Source: Anaerolineales bacterium
GTDB lineage: Bacteria; Chloroflexota; Anaerolineae; Anaerolineales; UBA4823
NCBI GenBank assembly: GCA_020060465.1
Contig: JAGVAD010000021.1
Location: 36,845 to 100,844, forward strand
Length of the DNA: 64,000 nt
Direction of reading: 5' to 3'
A model generated the notes under the pieces. The model ran no database searches, had not been told where the DNA came from, and worked only from the letters and a program-made list of their open reading frames with translations. The position numbers and the translations under genes are program-made. Shown piece after piece: positions 33,926 to 43,188 of the stretch (the stretch's first letter is position 1; every line of letters begins with the position of its first letter).

Positions 33926-35463
33926 ATGTAGCGACATTTATCCTGATTGAGCTGGTCGCCTTGCCGCTAATGCTTGTGCTTGGGCTGGTGATCGGCTATT
34001 ACTATAAGCAGAACCAATACGAGAAGGCCCAGCTCCAGCAGAAAGTGGAAGCTGAGCGCATCCTGGAGGAAGCCAAGGAGCAAGCGCGGCTGATCGAGAT
34101 CCAGGCGCGTGACCAGGCGCTGGGGCTGATCCAAAAAGCAGAAGCGGATATTGAGCGCAAGCGCAACGAATTGAACAAAGAAGAGGATCGGCTGCAAAAG
34201 CGCCGCGAGGAGCTGGATATTCGTTTAGATCGGATTGACAAGCGCGAGCAAAATCTCAACAAACGTCAAAGCGTGATTGACCGACGGGCGAACGAGATTG
34301 AACGACTGCATGAACAACAAATGGAAGAGTTGCAACGCATCTCGCAGATGTCTATCGAGGAAGCACGCGCTATTTTGCTGGCAGATGTTGAAAAAGAAGC
34401 GCGCAACGATATGGCGCGCATCATCCGTCAGATCGAAACCGAGGCGCGGGAGGAAGGGGAAGCACGCGCCCGCAAGCTCATCGCAGCCGCTATCCAGCGC
34501 GTAGCATCCGACCACGTGGTAGAAATTACCACTTCGGTTGTAGAAATCCCCTCCGATGAGATGAAGGGGCGTATCATTGGTCGCAATGGGCGCAACATCC
34601 ATGCCTTCGAGCAAGCCGCTGGCGTGGATGTCATCGTTGACGATACCCCCGAAGCGGTCACCATTTCTTGCTTCGATCCGGTGCGGCGCGAAATTGCCCG
34701 TCGCGCCCTGGCGAAACTCATTCAAGATGGGCGCATCCACCCGGCGCACATTGAGAAAATCCTGAAAAACGAGCAAAAAGAAGTGGAGCGCGCGATCATC
34801 GAGGCTGGCGAACAAGCGGTTTACGAAGCCGGCGTGCCTGGCTTGCACCCCGAAATTGTTAAGACGCTGGGACGGCTCAAATATCGCACCTCTTACGGCC
34901 AGAACCAGCTTGGCCATGCAATCGAGACCGCAAAGCTGGCGGCGATGATTGCCGCCGAGTTGGGCGCGGACGTCGAGGTCGCTCGCACCGCCGCCCTGCT
35001 GCACGATCTGGGCAAAGCTGTGGATCATAGCATGGAAGGCACGCACGCCCAGTTAGGGGCTGAGATCGCCAAAAGATATGGGCTGCCAGCCAAAGTGGTC
35101 AACGCTATTGCTTCCCATCACCATGAGGTCGAACAAGAATCGGTGGAAGCTGCGATTGTAGAAGCTGCCGACGCCATCTCAGGCGCCAGGCCCGGAGCGC
35201 GGCGCGAAAGCCTGGAGCAATACATCAAGCGCGTGCGCGCCCTGGAGGAAATTGCCAACTCGCATCATGGCGTTACCTCCTCGTATGCGCTGCAAGCCGG
35301 ACGCGAAGTGCGTATTTTTGTCCGCCCTGAGGAAGTAGATGATCTGGCTTCGATGCAGATGGCGCGCGACATTGCTCGCAAAATCGAGGAAAGCATGCAA
35401 TACCCCGGACAAATCAAGGTGACCGTGATCCGCGAAACTCGGGCGATTGATTACGCCAAATAG
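33922..35463 (+). CDS. rny: ribonuclease Y
   Basis: RNase Y is a membrane-bound endoribonuclease that starts mRNA decay. The 513-residue protein has one N-terminal membrane helix ([23 protein letters not shown]), a long charged coiled coil (about 30-170), a KH domain with [18 protein letters not shown], and an HD domain with [13 protein letters not shown] near residue 360 and ASHHHEVE. The length matches the family. It overlaps recX by four bases (ATGA). Confidence 0.98.
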   Translation: MNVATFILIELVALPLMLVLGLVIGYYYKQNQYEKAQLQQKVEAERILEEAKEQARLIEIQARDQALGLIQKAEADIERKRNELNKEEDRLQKRREELDIRLDRIDKREQNLNKRQSVIDRRANEIERLHEQQMEELQRISQMSIEEARAILLADVEKEARNDMARIIRQIETEAREEGEARARKLIAAAIQRVASDHVVEITTSVVEIPSDEMKGRIIGRNGRNIHAFEQAAGVDVIVDDTPEAVTISCFDPVRREIARRALAKLIQDGRIHPAHIEKILKNEQKEVERAIIEAGEQAVYEAGVPGLHPEIVKTLGRLKYRTSYGQNQLGHAIETAKLAAMIAAELGADVEVARTAALLHDLGKAVDHSMEGTHAQLGAEIAKRYGLPAKVVNAIASHHHEVEQESVEAAIVEAADAISGARPGARRESLEQYIKRVRALEEIANSHHGVTSSYALQAGREVRIFVRPEEVDDLASMQMARDIARKIEESMQYPGQIKVTVIRETRAIDYAK

Positions 35464-35533
35464 CCCCAACCGCCCGCACAAAGCGAAAGGACCTGGTAAA
35501 GACGCGAAAGCACGCTTGCCAGCCCCATTCGAA

Positions 35534-35570
35534 CCATCAGCGCCGCAGTCAAACCGGCGCTGATGGTTTT
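35534..35570 (+). terminator. Rho-independent terminator after rny
   Basis: CCATCAGCGCCG (35534-35545) pairs perfectly with CGGCGCTGATGG (35555-35566) around a nine-base loop, followed by TTTT. It lies against the stop of the convergent SPFH-like gene. Confidence 0.9.
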
Positions 35571-36788
35571 CTAACCGCCATCCGTACCCTGGGCCGACTT
35601 GGCAATCATCTCTAAAAGCTGAGAGATGATCGCCAAATACAGGATATGTCGGCTTTGCTGCGATTCTTCTTTGCTGCTGATAGCTTCCCAACGGCGCAGC
35701 AGGCTCATAAGTAATTCCGCCTGAGCTTCCGCGCGGTCCTCTTCATGTTGTAAGATGCGTTGAGCCTCATCCTGAGCGCGGCGGATCTGCACGCTGCCCG
35801 ACCAACGCACATGCCAGTTATCCACCCGTTGATCTTTCACTTCGCTGGGGATACCAAAATGGCCGATATCTATCCACAGCAACTCTGCGCCCTTCTGGCG
35901 AAACTGCTCTTTTCCTTCCTGATCCAGCAAACGACGATAAATCTCGCTGCGCGGGTCTGCGCTGCCTGCATCCGGCGCAGTCAAATGATCCACCAAACTT
36001 TGACGGACGAAATTCAAAATGATCTCTTCCACCACTTTACTGACTTCCTGATGCCAGTCAATCAGTCCTTCTTCTGTGAGGGGACGATTGTATGTCATCA
36101 GAGCAATGGCCTCATCAGAGTAAGGGAAGGGGTCCTCGGGTGAACGGCGAAAGCTGCCGCTGAGATCGCTGGTGTAAGGGCGAAACCGGAAGCGGATATC
36201 GCCAATAATTACCGGGATACCATCCCGCGTGGTTGCTTTCAGCTCGACAATGTGGGCATGGCGTTCTTCCAGGCTGATCGCTTCTTTGATCCGCTCCTGA
36301 GCTTTCATATACTTAACGCCTGCGCCCACCACCCGCCAACTTCCATCCAGGCTTTCCAGCAAAACCACGTTGCCCGGCTGAACGATCAAATAACCCGGGC
36401 CGCCGATGGCTTCGATTAAGTTTTCTTTCCCCAACGCATCCACCAACACTTTGCCTTCGCTGATGCGCGCTACCGGATAATTCAAAGAGAAGGCGCTGGC
36501 CAGCAGATATTGGAAGGCGCTGTTCATTGAGTTCAATGAATACGCCTGCTGGATAAATTTCAAACTCATCCAAAAGACCCAGGTCAGGACCAAAATCGGA
36601 AGCCACAAATAGCGCAATCCCAGCCCCTTCATGGTGCTTTGTCTATAAAAATACACGTCCAACGCCATGAAGCCCAGGACAACGATCAAGATCAAGACCA
36701 GCATCATCAGTCCCCGGTTGCCTGGAGCAGGCTCAGGCGCGCCATTTGTTCCATTGACTCTCGTTTTCTGCATCATTTCGCGATCCAT
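35571..36788 (-). CDS. SPFH/band-7-like membrane protein (second of pair)
   Basis: This 405-residue protein has two N-terminal membrane helices (LMMLVLILIVVLGFMALDV and LWLPILVLTWVFWMSL), then a domain with GGPGYLIVQPGNVVLLES and TTRDGIPVIIGDIRFRFR, which resembles the SPFH/prohibitin pattern of a Gly-rich loop and a DGIPV strand. The C-terminal part is helical and charged (IRRAQDEAQRILQHEEDRAE). SPFH proteins form ring or cage assemblies in membranes. The order of elements mirrors the gene just upstream. Family call is by pattern; function is unknown. Confidence 0.65.
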   Translation of the reverse strand: MDREMMQKTRVNGTNGAPEPAPGNRGLMMLVLILIVVLGFMALDVYFYRQSTMKGLGLRYLWLPILVLTWVFWMSLKFIQQAYSLNSMNSAFQYLLASAFSLNYPVARISEGKVLVDALGKENLIEAIGGPGYLIVQPGNVVLLESLDGSWRVVGAGVKYMKAQERIKEAISLEERHAHIVELKATTRDGIPVIIGDIRFRFRPYTSDLSGSFRRSPEDPFPYSDEAIALMTYNRPLTEEGLIDWHQEVSKVVEEIILNFVRQSLVDHLTAPDAGSADPRSEIYRRLLDQEGKEQFRQKGAELLWIDIGHFGIPSEVKDQRVDNWHVRWSGSVQIRRAQDEAQRILQHEEDRAEAQAELLMSLLRRWEAISSKEESQQSRHILYLAIISQLLEMIAKSAQGTDGG

Positions 36789-36808
36789 CGAAGGTTAAAG
36801 CCGCAATC

Positions 36809-38554
36809 TCAGGTTTTTTTCGTCTTTCCATCGGAAACGACCCTGGTCTGTAAGGTGTTCACCAGACGGATCGTGTCTTCCGGCGTCAGTCTTCGGGTGG
36901 TAGAAGCATCCAGAATTTCCTCCAGGGTCTGGACGATCTGCTGAAGTAAAGGATCGGCAGCGTAACCTTCCTGCTGCAAATACCCCAATAACTTGCGGAT
37001 CATCTCATTGAGCTTGATCGAGCGGGCTTCATCTCTAATTCTGGCGGCTTGCCGCTCCAAATCGCTCTTATACAATTCGATCTGCTGCTGCCAGCGAGCG
37101 CGCCAGTTCTCCATTCTTCGCAGGGTAATTTTTTCATCGGTCGGGACCACTTCAGAAAAATCCGCCCCGACGATTTTGATGCCCCGTTCACGCAACACCA
37201 TTGAGGCGCCTGGCGCAGGCGGAAGCGCCTGCACCGGCGAAACGCGAAAAGCGCGATTATCCAGGCGCAGCCCCTCTGCCGGAGAGCGACCTTTTAGATG
37301 ATGGACAAATTGAAAAGAGACCACGCCGCGATAGCGCAATCGGCGGAAGAATTCCGGCTTCACTTCAGTAAGCAGAGGAAACTTGCCCGGCGGCTCATCT
37401 CTGAAAGCGAAGATATCCACATGATCCGCCAGGTAGAGATCATCAAATCTTCTTTGGGCGATGATGTGGCGAAAAGTCTCCACTGCCACTTGCATGGGCA
37501 AATCGCTCCATTGCTCAATATTTCCGTCATTGGTATTTCGGGCAAAATAATATACCGCGGATTTGATGCGCTCTTCATCAACCTGAAACGGAGGCAACTC
37601 AGAGGCAGGCTCTTCTGGTTCCAATCGGGCGCTGTGATCCATAAAAGTCAGGAAACGCTGCGCGTATTCATGAATCGTGCGCTTGTCTTCCTCTTCTAAT
37701 TCATCCACAATCGCCGTGATTTTGCTGGTGAGAGGATCAACTTTGAGCACCCGAAGGTTGTAATAATACGGATCCCCCTGGTAAGCCACCTTAATCACCG
37801 AAGCAGGCTGACCAATGGTGAATGTAACCGTTAAATCCGTTTTGACTTCGATCCCATCGCTGGTGTATGCCAGGATCTGCTTGCTGCATCGGCGCTGTTT
37901 GCGCAAACTCACCAGAGAGCGCAATTTCTCGCTGGGATCAATAAAGACCACCCCGGCCCCCCGCACTCGCGTGAAAGGGAACTTTGCGGACCTGGACAAA
38001 CGTTGCTGCTCAAGGACGATGGCGCTGCTCAAATCCACCAACGCCACCCCGCCGCTTGCCGGACGTTCAGCGTGTAGATCAGGCGCCAGTTTCGCTTCGC
38101 GAATCTGCAAAACAGGGAAACGCCAGCCGCGTAGATAGCGGTAGAAACGACGGAACATCTCCCATCGCTCAACCCCCGGCTCTAAGGGGATAACCGCGCC
38201 GCTGATGATATAAACAAGAAAATAAGCCAGCCCAAAGCAACCAACCAAGTTAAACGTAATAAAAAGCGATTGGCGCAGCAGATCCTCCGCGGGCGGCAGA
38301 TGCTGGGTGGGAGAGACCTCCTCTGCGGGGACCCCGCTTTCGGCCGGCTGCTCACCCTCAGCAAGCGGCGTGCTTTGAGGGGCTGGCGCAAACTGAGTTG
38401 CTGCCTGCAAACCAAGCTTGACCCCTGCCTGAACTAAATCTGCAATTAAAGAAATTTCGTAGCGAAACGCGAATAAGAACGCGCCAATAACCCCCAAACG
38501 AATGAGCCATTTCAAACAACCCGACCGTTTACGGTATGTTCCAGGGCCAGCCAT
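36809..38554 (-). CDS. SPFH/band-7-like membrane protein (first of pair)
   Basis: This 581-residue protein has two membrane segments (WLIRLGVIGAFLFAF, and FNLVGCFGLAYFLVYIISGAV after a Pro/Glu-rich loop). Next comes RGAGVVFIDPSEKLRSLVSLRKQ and AYTSDGIEVKTDLTVTF, a recognisable SPFH core, followed by a helical C-terminal half with many Arg and Glu. ATG 38554 is used: AAGGTG lies about ten bases upstream; a GTG at 38569 is possible. It is 20 bases upstream of the second SPFH-like gene and shares its promoter, so the two probably form a hetero-oligomer like HflK/HflC. Confidence 0.7.
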   Translation of the reverse strand: MAGPGTYRKRSGCLKWLIRLGVIGAFLFAFRYEISLIADLVQAGVKLGLQAATQFAPAPQSTPLAEGEQPAESGVPAEEVSPTQHLPPAEDLLRQSLFITFNLVGCFGLAYFLVYIISGAVIPLEPGVERWEMFRRFYRYLRGWRFPVLQIREAKLAPDLHAERPASGGVALVDLSSAIVLEQQRLSRSAKFPFTRVRGAGVVFIDPSEKLRSLVSLRKQRRCSKQILAYTSDGIEVKTDLTVTFTIGQPASVIKVAYQGDPYYYNLRVLKVDPLTSKITAIVDELEEEDKRTIHEYAQRFLTFMDHSARLEPEEPASELPPFQVDEERIKSAVYYFARNTNDGNIEQWSDLPMQVAVETFRHIIAQRRFDDLYLADHVDIFAFRDEPPGKFPLLTEVKPEFFRRLRYRGVVSFQFVHHLKGRSPAEGLRLDNRAFRVSPVQALPPAPGASMVLRERGIKIVGADFSEVVPTDEKITLRRMENWRARWQQQIELYKSDLERQAARIRDEARSIKLNEMIRKLLGYLQQEGYAADPLLQQIVQTLEEILDASTTRRLTPEDTIRLVNTLQTRVVSDGKTKKT

Positions 38555-38578
38555 GGGGTTGAGAAGCACCTTGCAAGA

Positions 38579-38607
38579 ATCTTATACAATTCTACAAATT
38601 ATGTCAA
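38579..38607 (-). promoter_or_regulatory. predicted promoter of the SPFH-like pair
   Basis: On the minus strand a perfect TTGACA (38607-38602) and TAAGAT (38584-38579) are 17 bases apart, about 25 bases before the ATG. Confidence 0.65.
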
Positions 38608-38670
38608 GCATTGTTTCAACTCGCTTGCGCCAAGGATTTGCTCGCAGTCGCTCCACCCAAAAGGACTACA

Positions 38671-39306
38671 TCAGTTCAAGAATGGGTTTTGGCGACGTTC
38701 CAGACCAACCGTGGTTTCCTCGCCGTGGCCCGACAACAGGCGAGTCTCATCGGGCAATGTCAGGATCTGCGTACGGATGCTGTGAAGCAAGGTCTGGTAG
38801 CTGCCGCCCGGCAGATCGGTGCGCCCAATACTGCCCCAGAAGATCACATCGCCGCAAAAAGCCAGCCGTTCCGCAGCGCAATAGAATATGACGTGTCCAG
38901 GCGTATGCCCGGGCGCATGGCGCACTTCAAATTGATAAGCGCCAACCGTCAACTTTTGACCATGTTGTAAAGAAATTGTCGGGCGCGGGCCTGGATCAAT
39001 ATGCATCCCAAAGTAAGGCGCGCCGCCTTGCATTTCCCACAACGGCAAATCTGCCGGGTGCAACGCAATGGGCGGCGAGGGTTGAACCGCCTGGGCGACG
39101 CCTACCGCGCCGGCCAGGTGGTCGAAATGGGCATGGGTCAACCAGATGGCAGCAATGCGCCAATGACGTTCAGCCGCCCGATTGGCGATGAGCTTGCCAT
39201 CCGCCGCTGGGTCAATCACTACCGCTTCCCCGCTCTGTCCATCTGCCGCCAGATAGGTATTGGTCTCGACCGGACCGAGAACAAAAGAGACAATTTCCAG
39301 AGTCAT
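38671..39306 (-). CDS. metallo-beta-lactamase-fold hydrolase, glyoxalase-II-like
   Basis: This 211-residue protein has the metal site THAHFDHLAG (HxHxDH), then HAPGHTPGHVIFY, CGDVIFWGSIGRTDLPGG and LLSGHGEETTVGLERRQNPFL, a layout typical of small glyoxalase II/YcbL-type hydrolases that cleave thioesters such as S-D-lactoylglutathione or related thiols. The length fits the single-domain subgroup without the C-terminal helical domain. It lies alone between the SPFH pair and the membrane-anchored gene at 39350, all on one strand. Confidence 0.85.
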   Translation of the reverse strand: MTLEIVSFVLGPVETNTYLAADGQSGEAVVIDPAADGKLIANRAAERHWRIAAIWLTHAHFDHLAGAVGVAQAVQPSPPIALHPADLPLWEMQGGAPYFGMHIDPGPRPTISLQHGQKLTVGAYQFEVRHAPGHTPGHVIFYCAAERLAFCGDVIFWGSIGRTDLPGGSYQTLLHSIRTQILTLPDETRLLSGHGEETTVGLERRQNPFLN

Positions 39307-39349
39307 GATGTTTTATCCATGTCTTATCGTATTCACAGCATCTGCCATA

Positions 39350-39997
39350 TTAATCCCAATGAGGCGGCGAGGGTTGCAAGGGCTTGCGGCTAAGCCATCG
39401 CCAGAAGCCGATCAGCAGCCCTTCCATAGAGAATACAGCGCCAATCGCTGCGCCAGCACTGCCCAAAGCCCGCGCCCAGGGGCCACCCAAACCGAAAACG
39501 TCCTGCGCCTGAATTTCGATCTTTGGCGCGGCGATCACTTGCCTGGCGCCTGGGTTATCCTCCACGCCCACAGGCTGAGAATGAAGCCAGACCGCGCCGT
39601 TAAAATTGCCGGCTTGCATTGCGCGCATGCTCCATATAAATTGTACGGCGCGCCCGGAAAGCAACGCCTGTGTGACCTCGCCAGGAGGTGTATATTCGAC
39701 GCCCTCGATCTCCAAGCGCGCAAAAGCCATGAACTGCGCTCGGCCAGAGCCAGACAGCGAATTTTCTGGGTCACCCCCTTCTGGCGCCAAGGTCAGACGA
39801 ATGAAATCGCTATCCTGTCGCCGCAGCAACGCCGGCCACTCCAGGGTAATAAGACGCCCCTCCGCCCCAAGCTCGCCTGGCGGGATCATCAGTGTATGCC
39901 TCTCCAATCGCGCCGGCTGCAATCCCCATACCAGCAGCGCCAGAGAAAGCGACAATAAAATCAGACCGACAATCCGGCGTAGGCTTTGACCCGACAT
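39350..39997 (-). CDS. membrane-anchored protein of unknown function
   Basis: This 215-residue protein has an N-terminal membrane helix (IVGLILLSLSLALLVWGL), an extracytoplasmic domain that looks beta-rich (ERHTLMIPPGELG, LITLEWPALLRRQDSDFIRLTL), and a second helix near the C-terminus (ALGSAGAAIGAVFSMEGLLIGFW). I do not recognise a family. The topology suggests an exposed domain held by two helices. It is convergent with nothing and sits 43 bases before the hydrolase gene. Confidence 0.6.
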   Translation of the reverse strand: MSGQSLRRIVGLILLSLSLALLVWGLQPARLERHTLMIPPGELGAEGRLITLEWPALLRRQDSDFIRLTLAPEGGDPENSLSGSGRAQFMAFARLEIEGVEYTPPGEVTQALLSGRAVQFIWSMRAMQAGNFNGAVWLHSQPVGVEDNPGARQVIAAPKIEIQAQDVFGLGGPWARALGSAGAAIGAVFSMEGLLIGFWRWLSRKPLQPSPPHWD

Positions 39998-40054
39998 GTA
40001 GATATTATACCCAACACAAGGCTACCAAACCCACAGACAAAAAACAGAGGAAAG

Positions 40055-40077
40055 GAGTCAGGTCAAAAACCTGACTC
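40055..40077. other. perfect hairpin upstream of tryptophanase
   Basis: GAGTCAGGT (40055-40063) and ACCTGACTC (40069-40077) form a 9-bp stem around a five-base loop, just before the predicted tnaA promoter. It could be an operator. The rest of 39998-40192 holds that promoter and nothing else visible. Confidence 0.45.
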
Positions 40078-40083
40078 TCGGAC

Positions 40084-40112
40084 TTGGTATTTCCATAAAA
40101 TCATGCTACACT
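40084..40112 (+). promoter_or_regulatory. predicted promoter of tryptophanase
   Basis: TTGGTA (40084-40089) and TACACT (40107-40112) are 17 bases apart, 80 bases before the ATG at 40193. No leader peptide like TnaC is visible between them. Confidence 0.5.
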
Positions 40113-40192
40113 GAATTTGAACCCGCGCTCAGGCGGTGAAATCGCCGCCTCTGCGTTGGTATTAAAACATTCTATCTTATGGAGGCGCTTGC

Positions 40193-41587
40193 ATGGCAAT
40201 TCATCCCCCTGAGCCGTTTCGCATCAAAATGGTAGAACCCATTCGACTGATTGACCCGCCGGCGCGCCGGCAGGCAATTGAGCGCGCCGGCTATAATGTC
40301 TTTGCGCTGCGGGCGGAGGATGTGTTTATTGATTTGCTCACCGACTCTGGCACAGGGGCGATGAGTCAGGAGCAATGGGCAGCGATCTTGCGCGGCGACG
40401 AATCCTACGCTGGGGCGCGTTCGTTCGAACGGCTGGCGGAGGCGATGCGCCAAATTTTCGGTTTTCGGTATTTTGTCCCCACCCACCAGGGCCGCGCCGC
40501 AGAGAACATTCTGGCGGCGCTGTTCCTTAAACCAGGCCAGTATGTCCCCTCGAACATGCATTTCGACACCACCGACGCGAACATTCGCGCTCGTGGTGGG
40601 CGGCCGGTCAATTTTGTGATCGAAGAAGGCAAAGACCCCACCTCCCAGCACCCTTTTAAGGGAAATATGGATATCCAGAAGTTGCGAGCGTTTATCCAGG
40701 AAGTGGGGCCAGAAAACGTCCCCCTGGGTATGATCACCATTACAAACAACGCCGGAGGTGGTCAGCCGGTGTCTATGGCAAATTTACGAGCGACCGCAGC
40801 AACCTATCGTGAATTTGGCATCCCCTTCTTTATTGACGCCTGCCGCTTCGCCGAAAACGCCTATTTCATCAAGCTACGCGAGCCGGGCTATACACATAAA
40901 TCCACTCTGGAGATCGCCCATGAGATCTTTGCTTTAGCTGACGGCGCCACGATGAGCGCCAAAAAAGACGCCATCGTCAACATCGGCGGTTTCCTGGCGA
41001 TGAATGATGAGAACCTGTATCAGCGCGCATGCAACGAATTGATCCTGCGCGAGGGCTTTCCCACCTATGGCGGATTAGCCGGCCGCGACCTTGACGCCAT
41101 GGCAGTCGGTTTATGGGAAGGGCTGGACGAAAACTATCTGGCTTATCGGCTCAACCAAACCGCTTACCTGGCCAACAGGCTGCTGGAAAGCGGCATCCCA
41201 ATTATCGAACCTCCTGGCGGGCACGCCGTCTACCTGGACGCGAAACGGCTGCTGCCGCACATCCCTCAGAGCGCTTTCCCTGGTCAGGCGCTATCCGTGG
41301 AATTGTATTTACAAGGTGGTATTCGTGCGGTCGAAATTGGCTCTGTGATGTTCGCTCACCCGGATCCAGATAGCGGCGAAATGATTTACCCCAAGCTTGA
41401 ACTGGTGCGCCTGGCAATCCCGCGCCGCGTCTACACACAGAGCCACCTGGATTATGTGGTGGAAGTCATTCGCAAAATCGCCGCCAACCGCGAGCGGATT
41501 AACGGATACCGCTTCACCTATGCGCCAGAACTATTGCGCCACTTCACAGCACGCTTCGAGCCTTTGGGCCAAACTGTGACCGCCTGA
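40193..41587 (+). CDS. tnaA: tryptophanase
   Basis: This PLP lyase splits L-tryptophan into indole, pyruvate and ammonia. The 464-residue protein matches the tryptophanase/tyrosine phenol-lyase family throughout: [46 protein letters not shown], the PLP lysine in [13 protein letters not shown], and [13 protein letters not shown]. Near the end it has LRHFTARF with His where E. coli TnaA has His463 and tyrosine phenol-lyase has Phe, so I call tryptophanase. GGAGG precedes the ATG. No transporter or tnaC leader is next to it, and a strong terminator follows. Confidence 0.9.
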   Translation: MAIHPPEPFRIKMVEPIRLIDPPARRQAIERAGYNVFALRAEDVFIDLLTDSGTGAMSQEQWAAILRGDESYAGARSFERLAEAMRQIFGFRYFVPTHQGRAAENILAALFLKPGQYVPSNMHFDTTDANIRARGGRPVNFVIEEGKDPTSQHPFKGNMDIQKLRAFIQEVGPENVPLGMITITNNAGGGQPVSMANLRATAATYREFGIPFFIDACRFAENAYFIKLREPGYTHKSTLEIAHEIFALADGATMSAKKDAIVNIGGFLAMNDENLYQRACNELILREGFPTYGGLAGRDLDAMAVGLWEGLDENYLAYRLNQTAYLANRLLESGIPIIEPPGGHAVYLDAKRLLPHIPQSAFPGQALSVELYLQGGIRAVEIGSVMFAHPDPDSGEMIYPKLELVRLAIPRRVYTQSHLDYVVEVIRKIAANRERINGYRFTYAPELLRHFTARFEPLGQTVTA

Positions 41588-41620
41588 GAGTCACCATCCT
41601 CATCTGTAGAGAGCGTTCTC

Positions 41621-41661
41621 TTGGGCTTCAAAAGTTTCGAGAACTTTTGAAGCCCAATCTT
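41621..41661 (+). terminator. Rho-independent terminator after tryptophanase
   Basis: TTGGGCTTCAAAAGTT (41621-41636) pairs perfectly over 16 bp with AACTTTTGAAGCCCAA (41642-41657), followed by TCTTTATCT. Confidence 0.85.
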
Positions 41662-41677
41662 TATCTACTTCAGAAAG

Positions 41678-41782
41678 TGTTCGGAAATTCCCCTGCCCCG
41701 CAAGGGGCGGGAAACCTCCTTGTCCCCTCCTTCCCAGCAGGAAGAGGGCTGGGAGATGGGTAAGAAAGATGGTTTCCGAACA
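41678..41782. repeat. 105-bp stretch bounded by 10-bp inverted repeats
   Basis: TGTTCGGAAA (41678-41687) and TTTCCGAACA (41773-41782) are perfect inverted repeats. Inside are two smaller stems, GCCCC/GGGGC (41695-41708) and CCCAGC/GCTGGG (41733-41753). It could be a small non-autonomous repeat or a structured RNA. Copies elsewhere in the genome are not visible in this window. Confidence 0.4.
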
Positions 41783-41801
41783 TTCTCATTTCAAACTTAA
41801 C

Positions 41802-41830
41802 GCGACAATCGTCCAAAGTCGCAGTAAAAT
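41802..41830 (+). promoter_or_regulatory. predicted promoter of the RlmI-like methyltransferase
   Basis: GCGACA (41802-41807) and TAAAAT (41825-41830) are 17 bases apart. The ATG at 41843 is only 12 bases after the -10 box and has no ribosome site, so the transcript is likely leaderless or nearly so. Confidence 0.5.
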
Positions 41831-41842
41831 AGAAAATAATCT

Positions 41843-42790
41843 ATGGCGCGCCGCGCATCTATATCCCCGCCTGTATTCTCATTACTCACCTCCCCCGAAT
41901 GGGAAGATTATGAATTATTAGACAGCGGCAATGGCGCTCGTCTGGAGCGATTTGGGCGTTATATCTTTGTGCGCCCGGAACACCAGGCAATCTGGCGCCC
42001 GGCTGCTGGCGAACAAGTCTGGCAAAACGCTCACGCAACCTTCCAACCCACCGGCGAAGAAAGCGGCGGACGCTGGCTGTTTCATCAGCCAGTCAAAACG
42101 CCCTGGACAATGCGCTATAAAAACCTGCGCTTTCTGGCTTTCACTGCCAATTCGCGCCACATGGGCGTTTTCCCCGAACAGGCCGCCCATTGGGATTGGA
42201 TCAGCGAGAAAATCCACCGCGCAGCCAGTGCCGCTGCCTCTACAGCCGCGCCGCCCAAGGTGCTAAACCTGTTCGGATACACCGGGCTGGCGACGCTGGC
42301 CGCCGCTCAGGCTGGCGCACAGGTGACGCATGTGGACGCCTCGAAAAAGGCAATCCTGATCGCCCGCGAGAACCAGTCGCTATCGCAATTGAGCGAGCGC
42401 CCTATCCGCTGGCTGGTGGATGACGCATATAAGTTCGTCAACCGAGAGGCGCGACGAGGCAACCGATATGACGGCATCATACTGGATCCACCCAAATTCG
42501 GTCGTGGACCGCAAGGCCAGGTTTGGGAGTTATTCGAAGCGCTGCCCCGTCTGCTGCAAACCTGTCGAACATTACTCAGCGAACAACCATTATTTGTTGT
42601 CTTGACCGCTTATGCTATCCGCGCCTCCGCTTTGAGCGTGTATTACGCCATGAGCGAGATGGTCGCCGGGCTGGGTGGGAAAGTAGAAACCGGCGAGCTG
42701 GCGTTGGTGGAAAAAAGCGCCGGCCGGCTGGTTTCGACCGCCATCTTTGCCCGCTGGAGTTCAGATGAAGGGAACGGCTATGAGACCTAA
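41843..42790 (+). CDS. RlmI-like class I SAM-dependent methyltransferase
   Basis: This 315-residue protein has a SAM-binding core VLNLFGYTGLATLAAAQAGAQ with HVDASKKAIL, then WLVDDAYKFV, and the motif IILDPPKFGRG (DPPK), which marks base-methylating enzymes. The N-terminal part and the motif order resemble RlmI/RlmK-type 23S rRNA methyltransferases, though the PUA domain of RlmI is not clear. Its target base is unknown. The ATG lies close to the predicted promoter, without a ribosome site. Its end overlaps the next gene by 11 bases. Confidence 0.8.
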   Translation: MARRASISPPVFSLLTSPEWEDYELLDSGNGARLERFGRYIFVRPEHQAIWRPAAGEQVWQNAHATFQPTGEESGGRWLFHQPVKTPWTMRYKNLRFLAFTANSRHMGVFPEQAAHWDWISEKIHRAASAAASTAAPPKVLNLFGYTGLATLAAAQAGAQVTHVDASKKAILIARENQSLSQLSERPIRWLVDDAYKFVNREARRGNRYDGIILDPPKFGRGPQGQVWELFEALPRLLQTCRTLLSEQPLFVVLTAYAIRASALSVYYAMSEMVAGLGGKVETGELALVEKSAGRLVSTAIFARWSSDEGNGYET

Positions 42791-43184
42791 CATGTTACTC
42801 ACCTTGAACGCCTTTGTCTTTATCGCCTTCGGCATTGCTTTTGCTCTCTACGGACCGATGATGCTGGCGTTTTTCAAGGTCCCCGAACTATCTATCGACT
42901 CGGTCACTTACTGGCATCTGGCGGCGTTTGCGCGCATGTTTGGCGCGGCGTTGTTCAGCCTGGGGCTGCTAATCTGGTCGCTGCGCAAGGCGTTTGACGC
43001 TGTGCCAGCAGAAACGCGTCGCGGCGTCCTATTCGCCCTACTGCTGGGCAACCTGATGTGCGGGATTGTCTCGATCACGCAGCAATCCTCGATCTGGATG
43101 ACGCCGTCTGGATGGTTCGCAGCCGGGGTATTCTTCTTGTTGACGCTGGCTTACGGAGTTTTACTGGCTCGACCTGTCAGTTAA
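42780..43184 (+). CDS. small four-helix membrane protein of unknown function
   Basis: This 134-residue protein is almost entirely hydrophobic with four predicted helices (LLTLNAFVFIAFGIAFALYG, FARMFGAALFSLGLLIWSL, GVLFALLLGNLMCGIVSI, WFAAGVFFLLTLAYGVLLA). I recognise no motif. AAGGGA stands before ATG 42780, which overlaps the end of the methyltransferase. It stops four bases before the KimA-like gene, so the three genes are probably one transcript. Confidence 0.7.
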   Translation: MRPNMLLTLNAFVFIAFGIAFALYGPMMLAFFKVPELSIDSVTYWHLAAFARMFGAALFSLGLLIWSLRKAFDAVPAETRRGVLFALLLGNLMCGIVSITQQSSIWMTPSGWFAAGVFFLLTLAYGVLLARPVS

Positions 43185-43188
43185 CACT

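Noticed and set aside
34225..35046. Open frame of 273 codons on the minus strand opposite rny
   Set aside because: Antisense to RNase Y, no motif and no ribosome site.
40113..40192. A TnaC-like leader peptide before tryptophanase
   Set aside because: No short frame with Trp and Pro codons in the right places was seen.
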